Below, one piece after another: positions 13,198 through 25,324 of a stretch of 64,000 nucleotides of DNA. Position 1 is the first letter of the stretch, and every line of letters starts with the position of its first letter. The notes under the pieces are model-generated. The model was given only the letters and a program-made list of their open reading frames with translations, did no database searches and was not told the DNA's origin. Origin of the DNA: Azadirachta indica (Eukaryota; Streptophyta; Magnoliopsida; Sapindales; Meliaceae); the NCBI GenBank assembly GCA_022749755.1, contig CM040450.1:6500913-6564912 (forward strand). Direction: 5' to 3'. Both the position numbers and the translations under genes were made by a program.

Positions 13198-15668
13198 TGG
13201 CTTAGGATGGTTATGAATGAGGTTGGTGGGTTGTGTTCATGCCACAGTATTTATGCATATTAAAATCATAGAAATGGCATCAAAATCTGATGCTACTATT
13301 TCCAAGAGTCTTGCATCCATTACAGAGGTACTACTACTAATTTTCTTGAATAGTTGATGGTCAAGATGGCTAATGTATATGCTTTATGATTTTTATTCGC
13401 AATTTAGTTATGTTTTCTTTATAAATATTATAAATTGACATAGGAAGCCGAATGTTGAACAAAAGAATTAATAAAGTTGAAAGGTTTGACTTTTTGTTTA
13501 AAGAACTTCAGGCCTCTACTTATTTTTCTGTTTTTTTAGTAAAGAAAAGAATAGAATTTACCAAGTAGTTCTATACTGCATATGTCTCCTATATTTTTCG
13601 GATTACAATTTCACTGATTATCATTTTTTAATAGGTCCTTTGTTAAGTTTTTTATATAATAATTAATTAATTGCAATTAATATTTGAGAGTTCTCCTTTT
13701 GCCTTTTGTTATTTAATAGATAACATTAAAAAAAATGTACAATTATCATAATTATTACGTTCTTGCCTTTTGTTATGTTTACTGCAGGGATTATTTTCTT
13801 CTTTCCACTATGGAAGGTCATGAAGTTGTCTTTGCACTTATTATACATGTTCTTGAGAGTTGCTAGCTAGTTTATTTCCTGTTACCCCATTAGATTTGAT
13901 GTCTGATTATTATTGATATATTATCAGTGAATCATTATTTATATTGTTTTCATATTTGTTTGTATTTAAAAATTTGTAATGATATGGGCTCTTTTAATTT
14001 AAACTTTTTTTTAATCAATGTTTTTGAACTTATGCATTACTTTTTAAACAATTAATAGTCTATATATATGTATGAATTATTGAGTGATATTATTGTCCTG
14101 TACATGTATTATATATATATATACATACAATTGTATTTTTTTTGGTAAATTAATTTTTATTTAATTGAATGTTGTTATAGTAACCATTTTTAATTATTAT
14201 TTTAAGAATTATATATTTAAAGATTTTAATAACCATTAAAAACTGTCTTCTTATATATTTAATTATTATTAAAAATAAATTTTTTATAAATTTTTAATAA
14301 CTGTTAAATACTGTCTTTTTATAAATTTAAATATAGTTAAAAAATATCTTATTATAAATTTCAGTATTATTTAAAACTGTTTTCTTATAAATTTAAAAAT
14401 TGATAAAAATAATCTTCTTATCATAAAAAAATAGAACAATTTTTGATATTTAAGATACGTCAAAAGAAGACGGTTTGTAATACGTTATAAAAGAGTTTTT
14501 AGAATGCTTTATAATAATTTATATATATAAAAACTAAGCTGTTGTGGGAGCATAAATAAACTCTAAATATTTTGTATCTTCTAAAAAAAAAAAAATAAAA
14601 GACTTAAAATTTAGGTGATTGAACTGATACTTTCAATAATTTTAAAAAATACTTATTAGATTTCAATTCCAATTTATAAAATGACAATTATACGTTTATG
14701 AATAATAGTTATTTAACAATAATAATTGTTAAATCTTTAAAATTTGATAAAATATAATATATTTATTTTAAATATATTAATAAAATAAAAAAATAATAAT
14801 ATCTTTTAGCACATTAATATTAATAATAAGATGTTTTATTAATATATGATAAATTTGTGTATTTATTTTTATTATATTATATGTATTTTAACTATACCTA
14901 TATGTATTTTACATAAATTATAATATAATTATAAATGTTGTATTATAATGTATTTTTTATTATTATGTATTAATATTTATTTATATCTTATTTTATTCTT
15001 ATAACATCTTATTAATTTAAAAAATAACCTTCATTGTCTCACTTCTTTGCAAACCCAATATTCTCAATCTTTTTATTGAAAATAATTAATTGAGTTTTTT
15101 AAAGTACATTTGATTAATTTGTAGTCGGTAAATTGTCATTAATTTTAAATTGTGATTGAAATTTTTTCTCAATCAATTCTCTTTTTGTAATTATATTTTT
15201 ATTAATTTAAAATTTTTGTAAATTTACCGAAGAATAAAAAATATTTTTATTTAATTTAGGGTTTGAAAAGAAAAGTATTTATAATAAATAAAAGTTAATA
15301 GAAATTAATTAATTATAAGTATAATAAGGTATAAAAAATATTTAACATAAATTAAAATACGTAAGTTTGGTTAGATTATCATTTTACCTAATTTTAATTT
15401 ACATTAAAATTGTAAATAAAAAATGGGTTTTAAAAAAATTAAAATGGCGATAAAAAAATTAAAATTGTAATTATATTTTAATTTAAGTAACGACATAGGA
15501 GGCCACCGACATGTCGTACTGGAAAACAAAGGTAAAATATTGCGCACTCTTTGCGCAGTTTTTGTCACTTCGGCCCTGCTCGCGCTCTCTCGGTCTCAGC
15601 TCTCTTTAGTCGAGCAACATTTTCTGATCTTAGGTTTTTCTCTCTCGCAGACCGTACCTAAAACCCCC
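13198..15668. other. AT-rich intergenic DNA with degenerate tandem array
   Basis: No gene is visible. At about 14180-14420 a degenerate array of roughly 55-65 bp units recurs, each containing variants of ttaaaaactgtcttcttataaattta. At about 14455-14490 there is a short GC-containing motif (acgtcaaaagaagacgg) of the kind seen near ends of some DNA transposons. A segment near 14640-14830 resembles one at 63440-63540. The last 130 bases, just upstream of the PPR start, are GC-richer and probably hold its promoter and 5' UTR. Confidence 0.55.
14180..14420. repeat. degenerate tandem array of about 60-bp units
   Basis: Four or so imperfect units share the core ttaataactgttaaatactgtc and tcttataaattta, diverged by substitutions and small indels. 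Arrays like this often mark subterminal regions of DNA transposons, but no matching end could be identified. Confidence 0.5.
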
Positions 15669-17099
15669 ATGCAACGATTTTCAGTTTCTCGTTCTTTATC
15701 ACTGTCAATTCATGTCAAAAACTTCAAAATATGTAATCTACACTTTACTCCTAATTCTTCAGCAGAGAAATTCTACGGTGTCCTGCAAAAGAACCCGAAG
15801 AATGTTGAAAGAACCTTAGTCACGGTCAAAGCCAAATTGGACTCTACTTGTGTGAATGAAGTGTTAGGCAGGTGTTTGCCCAGTCAATCTCAAATGGGTA
15901 TTCGTTTTTTTATATGGGCTGGTCTTCAATCGAGTTATAGGCACAGTTCATTTACGTATAACAGAGTTTGTGAATTGTTTAAAGTTAAGCAAAACCCAAG
16001 AATTGTTATTGATGTGGTCGAGGCTTATAGAGAAGAAAGCTGTGTTGTTAGTGTTAAAACAATGAAAGTGATTTTAAATTTGTGTGAAAAAGCTAAGCTT
16101 GCGAATGAGGCATTGTGGGTACTGAGGAAAATGCCCGAATTCAATTTAAGACCAGATACGATTATGTATAATATTGTTATCAGGTTGTTTTGTGTAAGGG
16201 GTGATATGGTTATGGCTGATAAATTGATGAAGGAGATGGATTCGATCAATCTTTACCCTGATATCATCACAAACGTGTTGATGATTAAAGGGTTTTGCAA
16301 TGCAGGAAAATTAGAGGATGCTTGTGGATTGTTTAAGGCTATGAGAAGACATGGTTGTGTAACCAATTCAGTTGCATATTCTGCTCTTCTTGATGGGATA
16401 TGTAGGTCAGGGAGTATGGAGAGGGCATTGGAATTATTAGGGGAGATGGAGAAAGAAGGTGGGGATTGTCGTCCTAATGTTGTCACATATACATCGGTCA
16501 TTCAAAGTTTTTGTGAGAAGGGTATGATGGTGGAAGCATTGGGAATTTTGGATAGAATGAATGCTTGTGGTTGTGCTCCTAACCGTGTGACAGTTAGTAC
16601 TTTGATTAAGGGCCTTTGTGGTGAAGGAAATGTAAATGAAGCTTATAAGTTGATTGATAAAGTTATTGCTGGCGGTAGTGTATCATCTGGCGATTGCTAT
16701 AGTTCTCTAGTTGTTGAATTGGTTAGGACTAAACGACTTGAGGATGCAGAGAAGCTCTTTAGTAAGATGCTAGTTAGTGGGGTGAAACCTGATGGTTTGG
16801 CATGTAGTATAATATTTAAAGAGCTTATTTTAGGGGGAAAGGTGCTGGATGTTTTTCACTTATATGAGGAGATTGAGAACATTGGTTTATTATCTTCTAT
16901 TGACTCTGATATCTATTCTATGCTCTTACTTGGGCTTTGTCAAGAAAACCATTCGGTGGAAGCTGTGAAACTGGCGAGGTTTATGCTGGAAAAAGGAATT
17001 CGGCTGCAGGCTCCTTATGTTGGTAAAATAGTACAACACTTGAAGAAATTTGAAGACAAGGAATTGTTGTTGGATATTGTTGATCATGGACTCTGTTGA
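15669..17099 (+). CDS. pentatricopeptide repeat (P-class PPR) protein, intronless
   Basis: PPR proteins bind organellar RNA and act in its processing, stability, editing or translation. The frame is open from 15540, but the first ATG is at 15669, giving 476 residues. I prefer this start because upstream in-frame codons include none. The N terminus (MQRFSVSRSLSLS) is rich in Ser and Arg and poor in acidic residues, as in mitochondrial presequences. From about residue 130 onward tandem 35-residue PPR motifs are visible, for example RPDTIMYNIVIRLFCVRGD, NSVAYSALLDGICRSGSMER, RPNVVTYTSVIQSFCEKG and APNRVTVSTLIKGLCGEGN. No E or DYW extension follows, so this is P-class. Overall layout recalls Arabidopsis At5g47360, but I cannot verify orthology. 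Oddity: the last codons and the stop overlap the ACX pseudogene start at 17086-17088, so the native C terminus may have been altered. Confidence 0.93.
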   Translation: MQRFSVSRSLSLSIHVKNFKICNLHFTPNSSAEKFYGVLQKNPKNVERTLVTVKAKLDSTCVNEVLGRCLPSQSQMGIRFFIWAGLQSSYRHSSFTYNRVCELFKVKQNPRIVIDVVEAYREESCVVSVKTMKVILNLCEKAKLANEALWVLRKMPEFNLRPDTIMYNIVIRLFCVRGDMVMADKLMKEMDSINLYPDIITNVLMIKGFCNAGKLEDACGLFKAMRRHGCVTNSVAYSALLDGICRSGSMERALELLGEMEKEGGDCRPNVVTYTSVIQSFCEKGMMVEALGILDRMNACGCAPNRVTVSTLIKGLCGEGNVNEAYKLIDKVIAGGSVSSGDCYSSLVVELVRTKRLEDAEKLFSKMLVSGVKPDGLACSIIFKELILGGKVLDVFHLYEEIENIGLLSSIDSDIYSMLLLGLCQENHSVEAVKLARFMLEKGIRLQAPYVGKIVQHLKKFEDKELLLDIVDHGLC

Positions 17100-19342
17100 T
17101 TACCTGGCTGATGACAGATAGAAAGCGGAGTTTGTTGTGGATACCACAAGGTGAAGATTGTGGAGGCTGGGTCTCACCACGCCTTCGAACTCTCTGATAG
17201 GATGGCTCACCTTTCTGCCAGCGATCCAGTGATAAGGTTTTCTTTTAGTTCTGTTTTGTTTGGTCCCAGAGAAACAAATTGGAACAAATTGAATTTTTTT
17301 TTTCTTTAATTTCTTGTCTGATAATGTACTCTTGACTTTTGACTTTGTGTCCCTGTTTGGTTTTGAGAATAAGATAGTAGTAGGTAAAGATAACATTGGA
17401 ATTTGCTTGATTGAAGAGAGCCTAATGTTAATGGAAAATATATGAACATATCAGATTTTAGGCCAATCGACTGAATGAAGGCAACTGTTCTCTTGGATCA
17501 TTGCTGGCGGTTTTTTGATTTATATTTCTCAGTTGAGATTTTTGTAATTGTTTATAAGGCCAATGGTTATTTATTGTGGCTCTTGATCATAGTTCGGCCT
17601 TCTTGTCTTGCTGAAGATTATGGATTTAGTTTTGTTAGGCAAAAATAGATGAGTTTTCTTGAAGCATAGAGGTATTTGATTTCTTTTTAAAATTCTTTTA
17701 AATGCGGTGATAGGTGTTTCATTGTTCCCTAAGGGTGAATTATCAGTTAAACAGAAAATGGAAGGAATTGGTGGTGGGAGGCTGTTCACGTTGTTGAGAA
17801 TTTTCATATTTTATCCTCTTCATTCTGATTATAAAATATCTGTGCAGAGAGTAGCTGGTGTCCCCTGTTAGATTCCAAGTATTGTCCTTCTGTTGCCTTT
17901 TGCTTCTTTCTGATTTCTTTTTGTTATCCTTCTTGTTGTTAGGCCTTTCAAAAAGCTAGCAAAACTACACTAAGTAGGAAGCAGTTGTTTGAAAACTCTT
18001 TCAAAAAGGCAGCATATGCATGGAAACAGATCATACAGCTTAGTCTTTGTGGTAGGTTTTGATTGAAATTCTCTTATAATTGCCACCCCATTAAATTAGT
18101 AAGTATAATTTTGTAGTGGACAACTTGTAATCTATTTTTAGTTTTCCAATTTATTTATGAATTAATTTGATATGCAAAATTTGTTATTGCAGAAGAAGAG
18201 GCATCTAATTTAATGTTTTATATGGATAAACAACGTTTTAGAGGTCTTCATTGGGTACGTTTTAATCCTTCTTCTGACAGCATCATATTTTGCTTATGCA
18301 GTGTATTTATACCAAGTGGAATTGACATGATTGTGGAATGATATATTCTCAGTTTATGTTGTCCCTTTTATAATTCTAGTTCATAAAATTTATAATAGAA
18401 CTATCCCTCTTATTTCCTCTTGATGTTTAGTCTTCAGGTACATTATACTCTAGGTCTATTGATATATATCAATCTATATCTACTGTTTCAGTTTTCTTGA
18501 TAGGGAATGCTTGTATCAGCTAATAAAGGACAAGGCACCAAGGAGCAATGGCAAAAGTGGTTACCATCAGCATATAAGATGCAAATAGTTGGCTGCTATG
18601 CAAAAACTGACCTTTGGCCCCTGCTCCAGTTTCTGGGGCTTGAAACAACTGCAACATTTGATTCCCAGACAGACGAATTCATCATTCATAGTCCTAACCT
18701 TACTGCAAGCAAAGTGAATAAAATGGATAGCTTTTACCTGATAGTTGGAGAGAGATTTGATATTTTGATTTGTCATCTATTGTTTGATTGTTGCCTCAGT
18801 ATCTGCAATTGAGACAAAAATTAAAAAAAAAAGGGAAGTAAAAAGAGGTATTTTGAGTCCCTTGGGTGAAACCTAGCAAGATTTTTTTCTCCTTGTACAT
18901 ATAGTAACAGTTATATGATATCTAGTTTATATTATCATTTTGTCTTCCTTAATTGACATTTTCAGATAAGGCTCTTATCATTTTTGCTGTTCTTCACCGT
19001 TCTTAGTGGTGGCCTGGTGAATTAGGTAAAGTTTCCACAGAAGCTGTTGTTTTTCATGGCTGATAACTGGTGGTCAAGACCATGGAGTGCATGGTAAGCA
19101 CAATATTTATTGGTCGGCATTACATGGGAAAGGGCCTATCTTCAATTAACTATGTATGGTTCCCATTTTCAGGTTTTGTTGTTCAGCTCAGAAGCCTGGA
19201 AGATCACTCATCTCTTCCTGACATAATAGTTGTTGATATTGGAATGAAGTTTGGAAATGGGGTATATAACACCTTGGACAATGGTGTTTAGTTTGCTTCA
19301 AAAATGTGTGCATCCCTAGGAATCAAATGTTGATGCGGTTGG

Positions 19343-19344
<2 letters not shown>

Positions 19345-19399
<55 letters not shown>
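19345..19399. repeat. (CT)n microsatellite
   Basis: An almost pure CT tract of about 55 bases lies exactly at the eroded 3' end of the sixth exon relic of the ACX pseudogene, replacing the normal exon-intron junction. Confidence 0.93.
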
Positions 19400-19401
<2 letters not shown>

Positions 19402-21149
19402 ATATATTTGGAAGCTGTGTATCTGTAAAGACTGCCTAATAAGAATTGCTTTTAAATTTAGTCACTATTTGGGGTAATTTGTCCATCTGAGCAGTTTTTG
19501 TTTTGTAATTACTCCAGCGATCCTCATTATCATCATCTTCATAATTGTTAATTGACGTTATAGAGACTCAGAGGTATACAAGTTGTATCAGTATGCTGCT
19601 TCTACACATATACACAAATGAAAGTAAGAAAAATCAATGAATTGGTACTGATCATCATCATGTAATCATTATTTACAAATCGTAAAAGGTTCAAAACCTC
19701 TCAGGTTTTCACACGTAACAAGGGAAGGGAAATTTATACAATCCAATTCTCTGAGGCAGTTGGTTTACAGCACTTGTTTGACAAGCGATTGTATCTGAGG
19801 CCTCCTTTGTGTTAGCAGGGGCACTTTGTATTGCTACAGTGTGTAGTGTTGTTCATAGACAATTTGGTTCAGAGGATGGTGTTCTTGAGACCCGGGTATA
19901 CTGCAGAATCCTTTTCCCTCTCTGCTACTACAGTCAAATTGGGGCTCATATTAAGTCTCTGTGCTCAATTTTTCTTGTCGTCTTTGTTTATTTTTCTTCT
20001 AGCTAGTGCAAAATTAAGTATATATTTTATTGCTAGTGCAATTGTCTGTTTCCATACAGTTATTTTTGCAGACTATATTTCCGTGGTAGGATTCAATAAA
20101 TGTCGGTAGATATCCATAGTTACCACATGAAATTAACGCAAAAAATTACAAAAAAGTCTTGCAATAATTGAAAAACATAATTCTATTTGATTCCGTGGCT
20201 CCATTCATTTACGTACCAGTTTAATTTTCAATAAGGAACATTATTGGTTTGTAGAAATTATGTTTAATATTAAATAAAAAAGATAGGGCTCAAAATAAGA
20301 TGGGTGCAGAGAGGAAAAATATGTAAAGTATGCTGTTTTTTCCTTAATTGTAAATTGCTTCAAAATGTGCACATAGAGAATATTTTAGTGGGTTAAAATA
20401 GCACCACCCTATAATGTATTGTCTTGCACTGTTGAGAATATCCTAGTAATTCTGTTTAGTCTCAGAATTAAAGTTTTAGATAATAGTAACTCTATGGAGT
20501 CAGTATTAAACGTTTGCAAAAACTGAACTTTTGTTTTCCACTTTGTTACCAAGTGCTAGCATCTAATATCTCTGCTGCTTACTTTGTTTCAGGTGATTGA
20601 TTACAAAACCTGGCAAAGTAGACTCTTCCCCTTGTTGGCTTCTCCTTATGGTTTCAGGTTTTTTGGTGAGTGGCAGTACACAGATTTGACCGAAAGATTG
20701 CGAGCCAATGATTTCTCAACATTGCCTGAGGCTCATACATGTACTGCTGAAGTCTCTGACTACTACTGTCACTTCTGTATGTTAGTGAAACTGATCTTCA
20801 TCCTCTTCTATATCTTAAAATGTTATTAAAATTTTCTTATGAATTGATTCTCTCTCACATGCTCCACTTGCTCTTTTGGAGTAACCCAGCGAATGTGGAC
20901 CCATTAGCCCAAATGATGTACAGATTAGCTTATGTTGAACTTAAACTTTAGTGTGCTATACCAAACACAACGAGTCTCTTTTCTAGTTGGCTTGTTCATC
21001 TATTTCATAGTCTTTATGAATCTCCTCACATTTTACAAGAGTAGTTTTTGATGAGAAGCAAAATTTTCAATTGTTGAAAACAGTATGTAGTTTACAAGAA
21101 ATGAATAAGCTGTTCTCAAAAGCTAGGATCGGCCTTGACAGAGCCCGAA

Positions 21150-21560
21150 AACAGTCTGATTTAAAAAGAAAACTATCCACCCAGGGAGAAAAGACTAACA
21201 AAATAATCTGACTATGAAATTCTCCAAAATAAAAAACAGTAATTCAAACTTCGCAATTTATAAAGAGAAAAGAAAGAAGTGTCTTGCAATTCTTTTTGTT
21301 ATCGATGCTCAAAGAGAAGATGGGAAATGAACTCTATCCCATAAACAATTGGCACCTTCCCCAAGCAAGCTTCCAAAATTCTTTATTTCTTTCTTGCCAA
21401 ATCACCTAGAAATGTGCCAAAACATCACACTTCCATAAAACTTTTGCTTTATCCCAGTTACCAAAACAATGTAGTCCTGCAGACAAACTAGAAACAATAG
21501 AACCATGAAGGGGATAGGCACATAAAAGGAAACAATACCTTTGGATAACCTTAACCCTGT
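21150..21560 (-). mobile_element. LINE (non-LTR retrotransposon) ORF2 3' remnant, antisense
   Basis: Read on the minus strand, this stretch encodes the region after the reverse transcriptase of plant L1-type LINEs: VIWQERNKEFW followed, after a frameshift, by EGANCLWDRVHFPSSL, a stop in place of Trp, and ASITKRI. The order matches the tail of the zf-RVT region in plant LINEs. It sits inside the long intron between the eighth and ninth exon relics of the ACX pseudogene, in the opposite orientation. Stops and frameshifts show it is inactive; true borders cannot be fixed. Confidence 0.65.
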
Positions 21561-24500
21561 TTATCCCACCTTTGAGCTAGTGCCCAAGCAAATGTTTGAA
21601 CCTTGCATTTATTCTACCTGGCAAGAAATCATTACAAGAGCAATCGTTAATTAGTCATCATGAAGAAGGATTTACAAAAGAATTTTCTGGATGAATTCAA
21701 TCTTCAAGCTCTCTAATCTTCTCAGAATCAACTAGATTATGTGGTCATAGAATCATGACTGTGTTATGTAACTGTTACAACATCTGGACCCAATTGTTTT
21801 CAAAGTCCTATTGTAAATGAAAGTTGGGATGTTCCTAGTGTGGCTTGTCCCAGGAATTGTTTTAGTTACTTTGATTACCCCACAGGATTAGAGAGAGGCT
21901 TGTTATATCCATCTTAAATGCTGAATGCAGTATTACTTTGTGCAATCATGTTTTATTAGTTGTGGGCCAGATACCGTCACCGGTATATCTTGGTTTATTG
22001 TATATGGCCATAGCAGCTTATATTTTGGGAATATCTGTCTTAATTAATGCTTATGTGGGGTTTGAGTTTTCTTTTGGATGTTTTCAATTTTTCCAAACAA
22101 GTTTTGGTCTCAAGGTGGGTTTGAAGAATGTCAGGAATTATGAGATGGGCCGCGGTTACCTATATGGTAGTGGCCTGCCAGAGTTATTTGCAGTATGAAG
22201 GAGACACAGACTGTATTGCTTTTACAGGATTCTGTAATGTAAAATAATATCTTTCTTTAATTTCCATTGATTTTATTTTTGTGGAAAAATTATGAGATTA
22301 TAGACCATCAATTGATGCTGCCATCCTCTTCAACAGCTACATGTATTGTGATAGATTTCTAGTCAAAATGACATGAGAAAAACACTATATAAGATTGGTT
22401 TTCTAAGACATCACAATTACCCTTTATTTTTAAAGTTAAACAAAATGCTTGATGTAGCACCAAATAGGAAGAATAGAAAGGGCAGAAAATTAGAGAGAAA
22501 TGGGAAAAAATTTAGACCCTCTAAAATATACTTTTGGCCATTACTCTGGCGATTTAAGTTGAATAACAGTTTAATAATTCTTTTAAAAGGTCACCTTTGG
22601 ACATGATATCCAATTTGACCGGTTATAATCAGTTTAGTTCTACTTCTGCTTATCCAGCCTCAACCTAGGCAGGACCTCCAAAATTCTGTTCTTGCCTTGA
22701 ACCATGACTAGATTATTGAGGAAGATGATCTTCTATCCTTACCCTTGCATAAGGAATTGGGCCCATCCCGGCTCCTTATGCGAGATCAACAGTATAACTA
22801 AATATCCTAAAATATTTTCGTTATCCAGATGGAGGATGACCAGAACTAGATGTTAGAAAATGAAATTGAGTAGTAAAACCACACCTTCAAAACAAACTTC
22901 AGAAATATTTTCTTTCCCTTTTTTTAAATGTCACAAAAATTAAGTCAACGACCCCCCTCCCGCCAATCCATTTTTAGCAAGATTTGAATTCCTAGGTCTC
23001 TTGTACCATCCAAGAGCTTTTACCAGTTAAACCAACTAACACCCGCAAACAAGTTTCTGAATATATTACACGAAACTGCTTTGAAAATCAATAATACTGA
23101 ATAGTCCTGTAGCAATCTACTTGAGAAAATGAGATATAGGTATTTTCCATTTGAGGAGTCAAATATATACGCACATATTAGTGCATGCATACAAATAGAA
23201 TTCTTCTTAAATAAGGATGCTCTCATTTTTGTAAAATAACTTGATCAATTGATTCTCAATTCATTGTTTTTGATGTATCAAGGCAACTTAATGATATCAT
23301 GTGACAAAATAAAGCCTACACAAAAGACAAGGAACTAAAAGAGCCATTGGATCAATCCAACAGCTCTCATTATGTCATCCTTATTTTACAAAAGGTCATC
23401 TTTGTTAGAGAAAGAGTATTTATGTGTATAATATATAACCCGATTTGGTGAGTCAGTAGATTAGCCTTGACATTTATATTGATTTAATAATATATCAGGT
23501 TACTTTGGATCAGCTCTCTCTGCACCTACCCTTTTTGTTATTGAGTCTCTGAAACTTGAACTGATAACCATACCTGATACCTATAGGTGCTAATGTATAT
23601 CACATAAATATCTCATTGTATTTGTTTTTTCTTTTATTCTTTGATGGCTTGCAGCTGAGGACTGGTTGAATCCTGCTGTTATGCTAGAGGCTTTTGAAGC
23701 ACTGGCTATTAGGAGGTCTGTTGCCAGTGCTTGAAATCTAGCAAGTTTATAAATCCAGAAGAGAGTTTGCTATTTATCTCTTGATTAATAATTATAGCTT
23801 CTTAACCACATTTTATGTTAAAGAGCTCATTTTATTTTTTTCTTTTCTTAAGGTTTTGCAGAACTCTGAGCTGGTTTGGTTGAGGCGGCTGTTGCACATC
23901 GCCAGTTAATTGTTGTTTCCAAGTAAGTTCTTCCCTCCTATCTAATTGAAAGTCTGATACTGAAACTTCATGGGGCTTCTAGCTGGACATGACTGATCTA
24001 CTGCACAAGTTATTTGATGCTGGATGTGCACTGAATGATTCAAACTCCAACATCAACTTCATGTTAACTTTCTTGCACGTCATATGCATTACAATCTGAA
24101 GGTCATTGAAATAAAAGTTGAATACTTTTGTTTCAGGTTTAGTGAGAATTTGAACCAAGACATACCAGATAACAGGGTGAAACAGATGTTGGGGATTCTA
24201 TGCGACATCTATGCTTTGGATCTTCTTTGCAAACATCTAGGTGATTTCATCTCCACTGGGTACATTTCTCCCAAGTGTCACTGGCTAATGAGCAGGTAAG
24301 ATCACCATATTCTCAGCAGGTTTGTGCTGTTTTCAAATAATTTGTTCCATTTGCTAGTTGATGTATTATAAATGATTGCTTCTATCTGATTATAAGTTTT
24401 GAATTCATGAGTTTTAGGTCCGTCCCAGTGCTATTGCACTTGTTGATGCATTTAGCTACACTGACCACTATCTTGGCTCAGTCCTTGGACGGTACGATCG

Positions 24501-24624
24501 AAATGTGTATCCACAACTCTGAGGAAGTATGGAAGGATCCTCTAAATGACTCAGTTGTGCTGATGGCTACCATGAATACATTAGGCCTATTCTGAAACAA
24601 CAGCTTCGAACTGCGAGACTCTAA

Positions 24625-25324
24625 AAAGAAAACAACTATTGTGTTACCTCCTAGTAATTGAAATTGGATAATCTTTTCTTATAGGAATTATTGATGTCAT
24701 GCCAATAGAATACCTAGATAACGATCGCCGAGAAGGGGAAAACTGTCTGCTGTATCAATCTTGTATGAATGACCAATTCTGGTTATTTGTTGATTTCATG
24801 TTATTCATTTGTAAACGGATAAAAATTGTAAATTTATCTGATTGCTTATTGCTTGTTTTCGTGCCCTATTTCTCCTAATAATATTTTCTCCTTCATTGAT
24901 GAAGCTTCCTCATAAGTATGATAATCTGTGTGATTCTCATTCCCCTTCAAAATATGAGTCCAACTCTTTGCAAAAGCTGGTCAATTCTTGGTCAAATAAT
25001 CACAAGTAAACACGATGGAATGATTTTATTCTTGTTGAATATTATTTCCTTAGATCATACCTGCAAATAATAGTTATGCTCTGAAGTTCGCAAATTTGTA
25101 AGAGCATAAAATATCAAATTAGATTGAATTGCACAACGGAATAAAAGGGTTTTTTCATCAAATTCCCCTGAAGCTGCTACCACAAGACAAGCACAGCACC
25201 AGTTGGTACTGGAAAACTGCCTCTTGTTCCTTACGAGAAAATCCGCTGAAGAAGATAATAATGCGGAAAATTTTGATCTTTTTGGTTAAGCCATTGACAT
25301 GTTGGTCCGTACAGCGGGTAAGGA
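24625..25324. other. spacer between two pseudogenes
   Basis: The beginning is the former 3' UTR of the ACX copy. From about 25130 the composition looks more gene-like, and a frame reads APVGTGKLPLVPYEKIR before stops. This may be the 5' leader or an N-terminal piece of the dioxygenase pseudogene that follows, or a scrap of another gene. I cannot assign it. Confidence 0.4.

Larger units (their letters stand above)
17086..24624 (+). pseudogene. peroxisomal acyl-CoA oxidase (ACX1-type) pseudogene with introns
   Basis: Functional homologues catalyse the first, H2O2-producing step of peroxisomal fatty-acid beta-oxidation, which also serves jasmonate synthesis. Exon relics appear in the correct order with GT-AG borders: 17086-17236, 17943-18051, 18193-18254, 18504-18713, 19007-19093, 19173-about 19342, 19705-19895, 20593-20776, 22115-22227, 23655-about 23763, 23853-23922, 24137-24295, 24418-24624. 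Tell-tale stretches are WLPSAYKMQIVGCYAKTD, GLETTATFDSQTDEFIIHSP, SRLFPLLAS, SGLPELFAV, EDWLNP and QLRTARL at the end. Lesions: early in-frame stops in exon 1, frameshifts in the substrate/FAD loop after CYAKTD and after the WWPG block, a stop after DNGV near 19290, a lost LKWL segment, a lost YVPACT segment, a missing exon between SGLPELFAV and EDWLNP, TGA in GFAEL at exon 12, and a frameshift in the last exon. It kept introns, so it arose by DNA duplication, not retroposition. Confidence 0.93.

Noticed and set aside
12609..13205. Plus-strand frames opposite the proline-rich frame
   Set aside because: They are Val/Met/Phe-rich shadows of the complementary GT-rich strand and match no family.
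14100..14520. Right terminus of the CACTA element
   Set aside because: A transposon-like motif and a repeat array exist, but no CACTA terminal sequence could be found to pair with a left end.
15540..15668. PPR start at the beginning of the open frame
   Set aside because: The first codon there is TTG, not ATG; the first in-frame ATG is 15669 and gives a typical presequence.
18507..20109. Several short plus-strand frames as separate genes
   Set aside because: They are individual exon relics, or shifted frames, of one ACX pseudogene.
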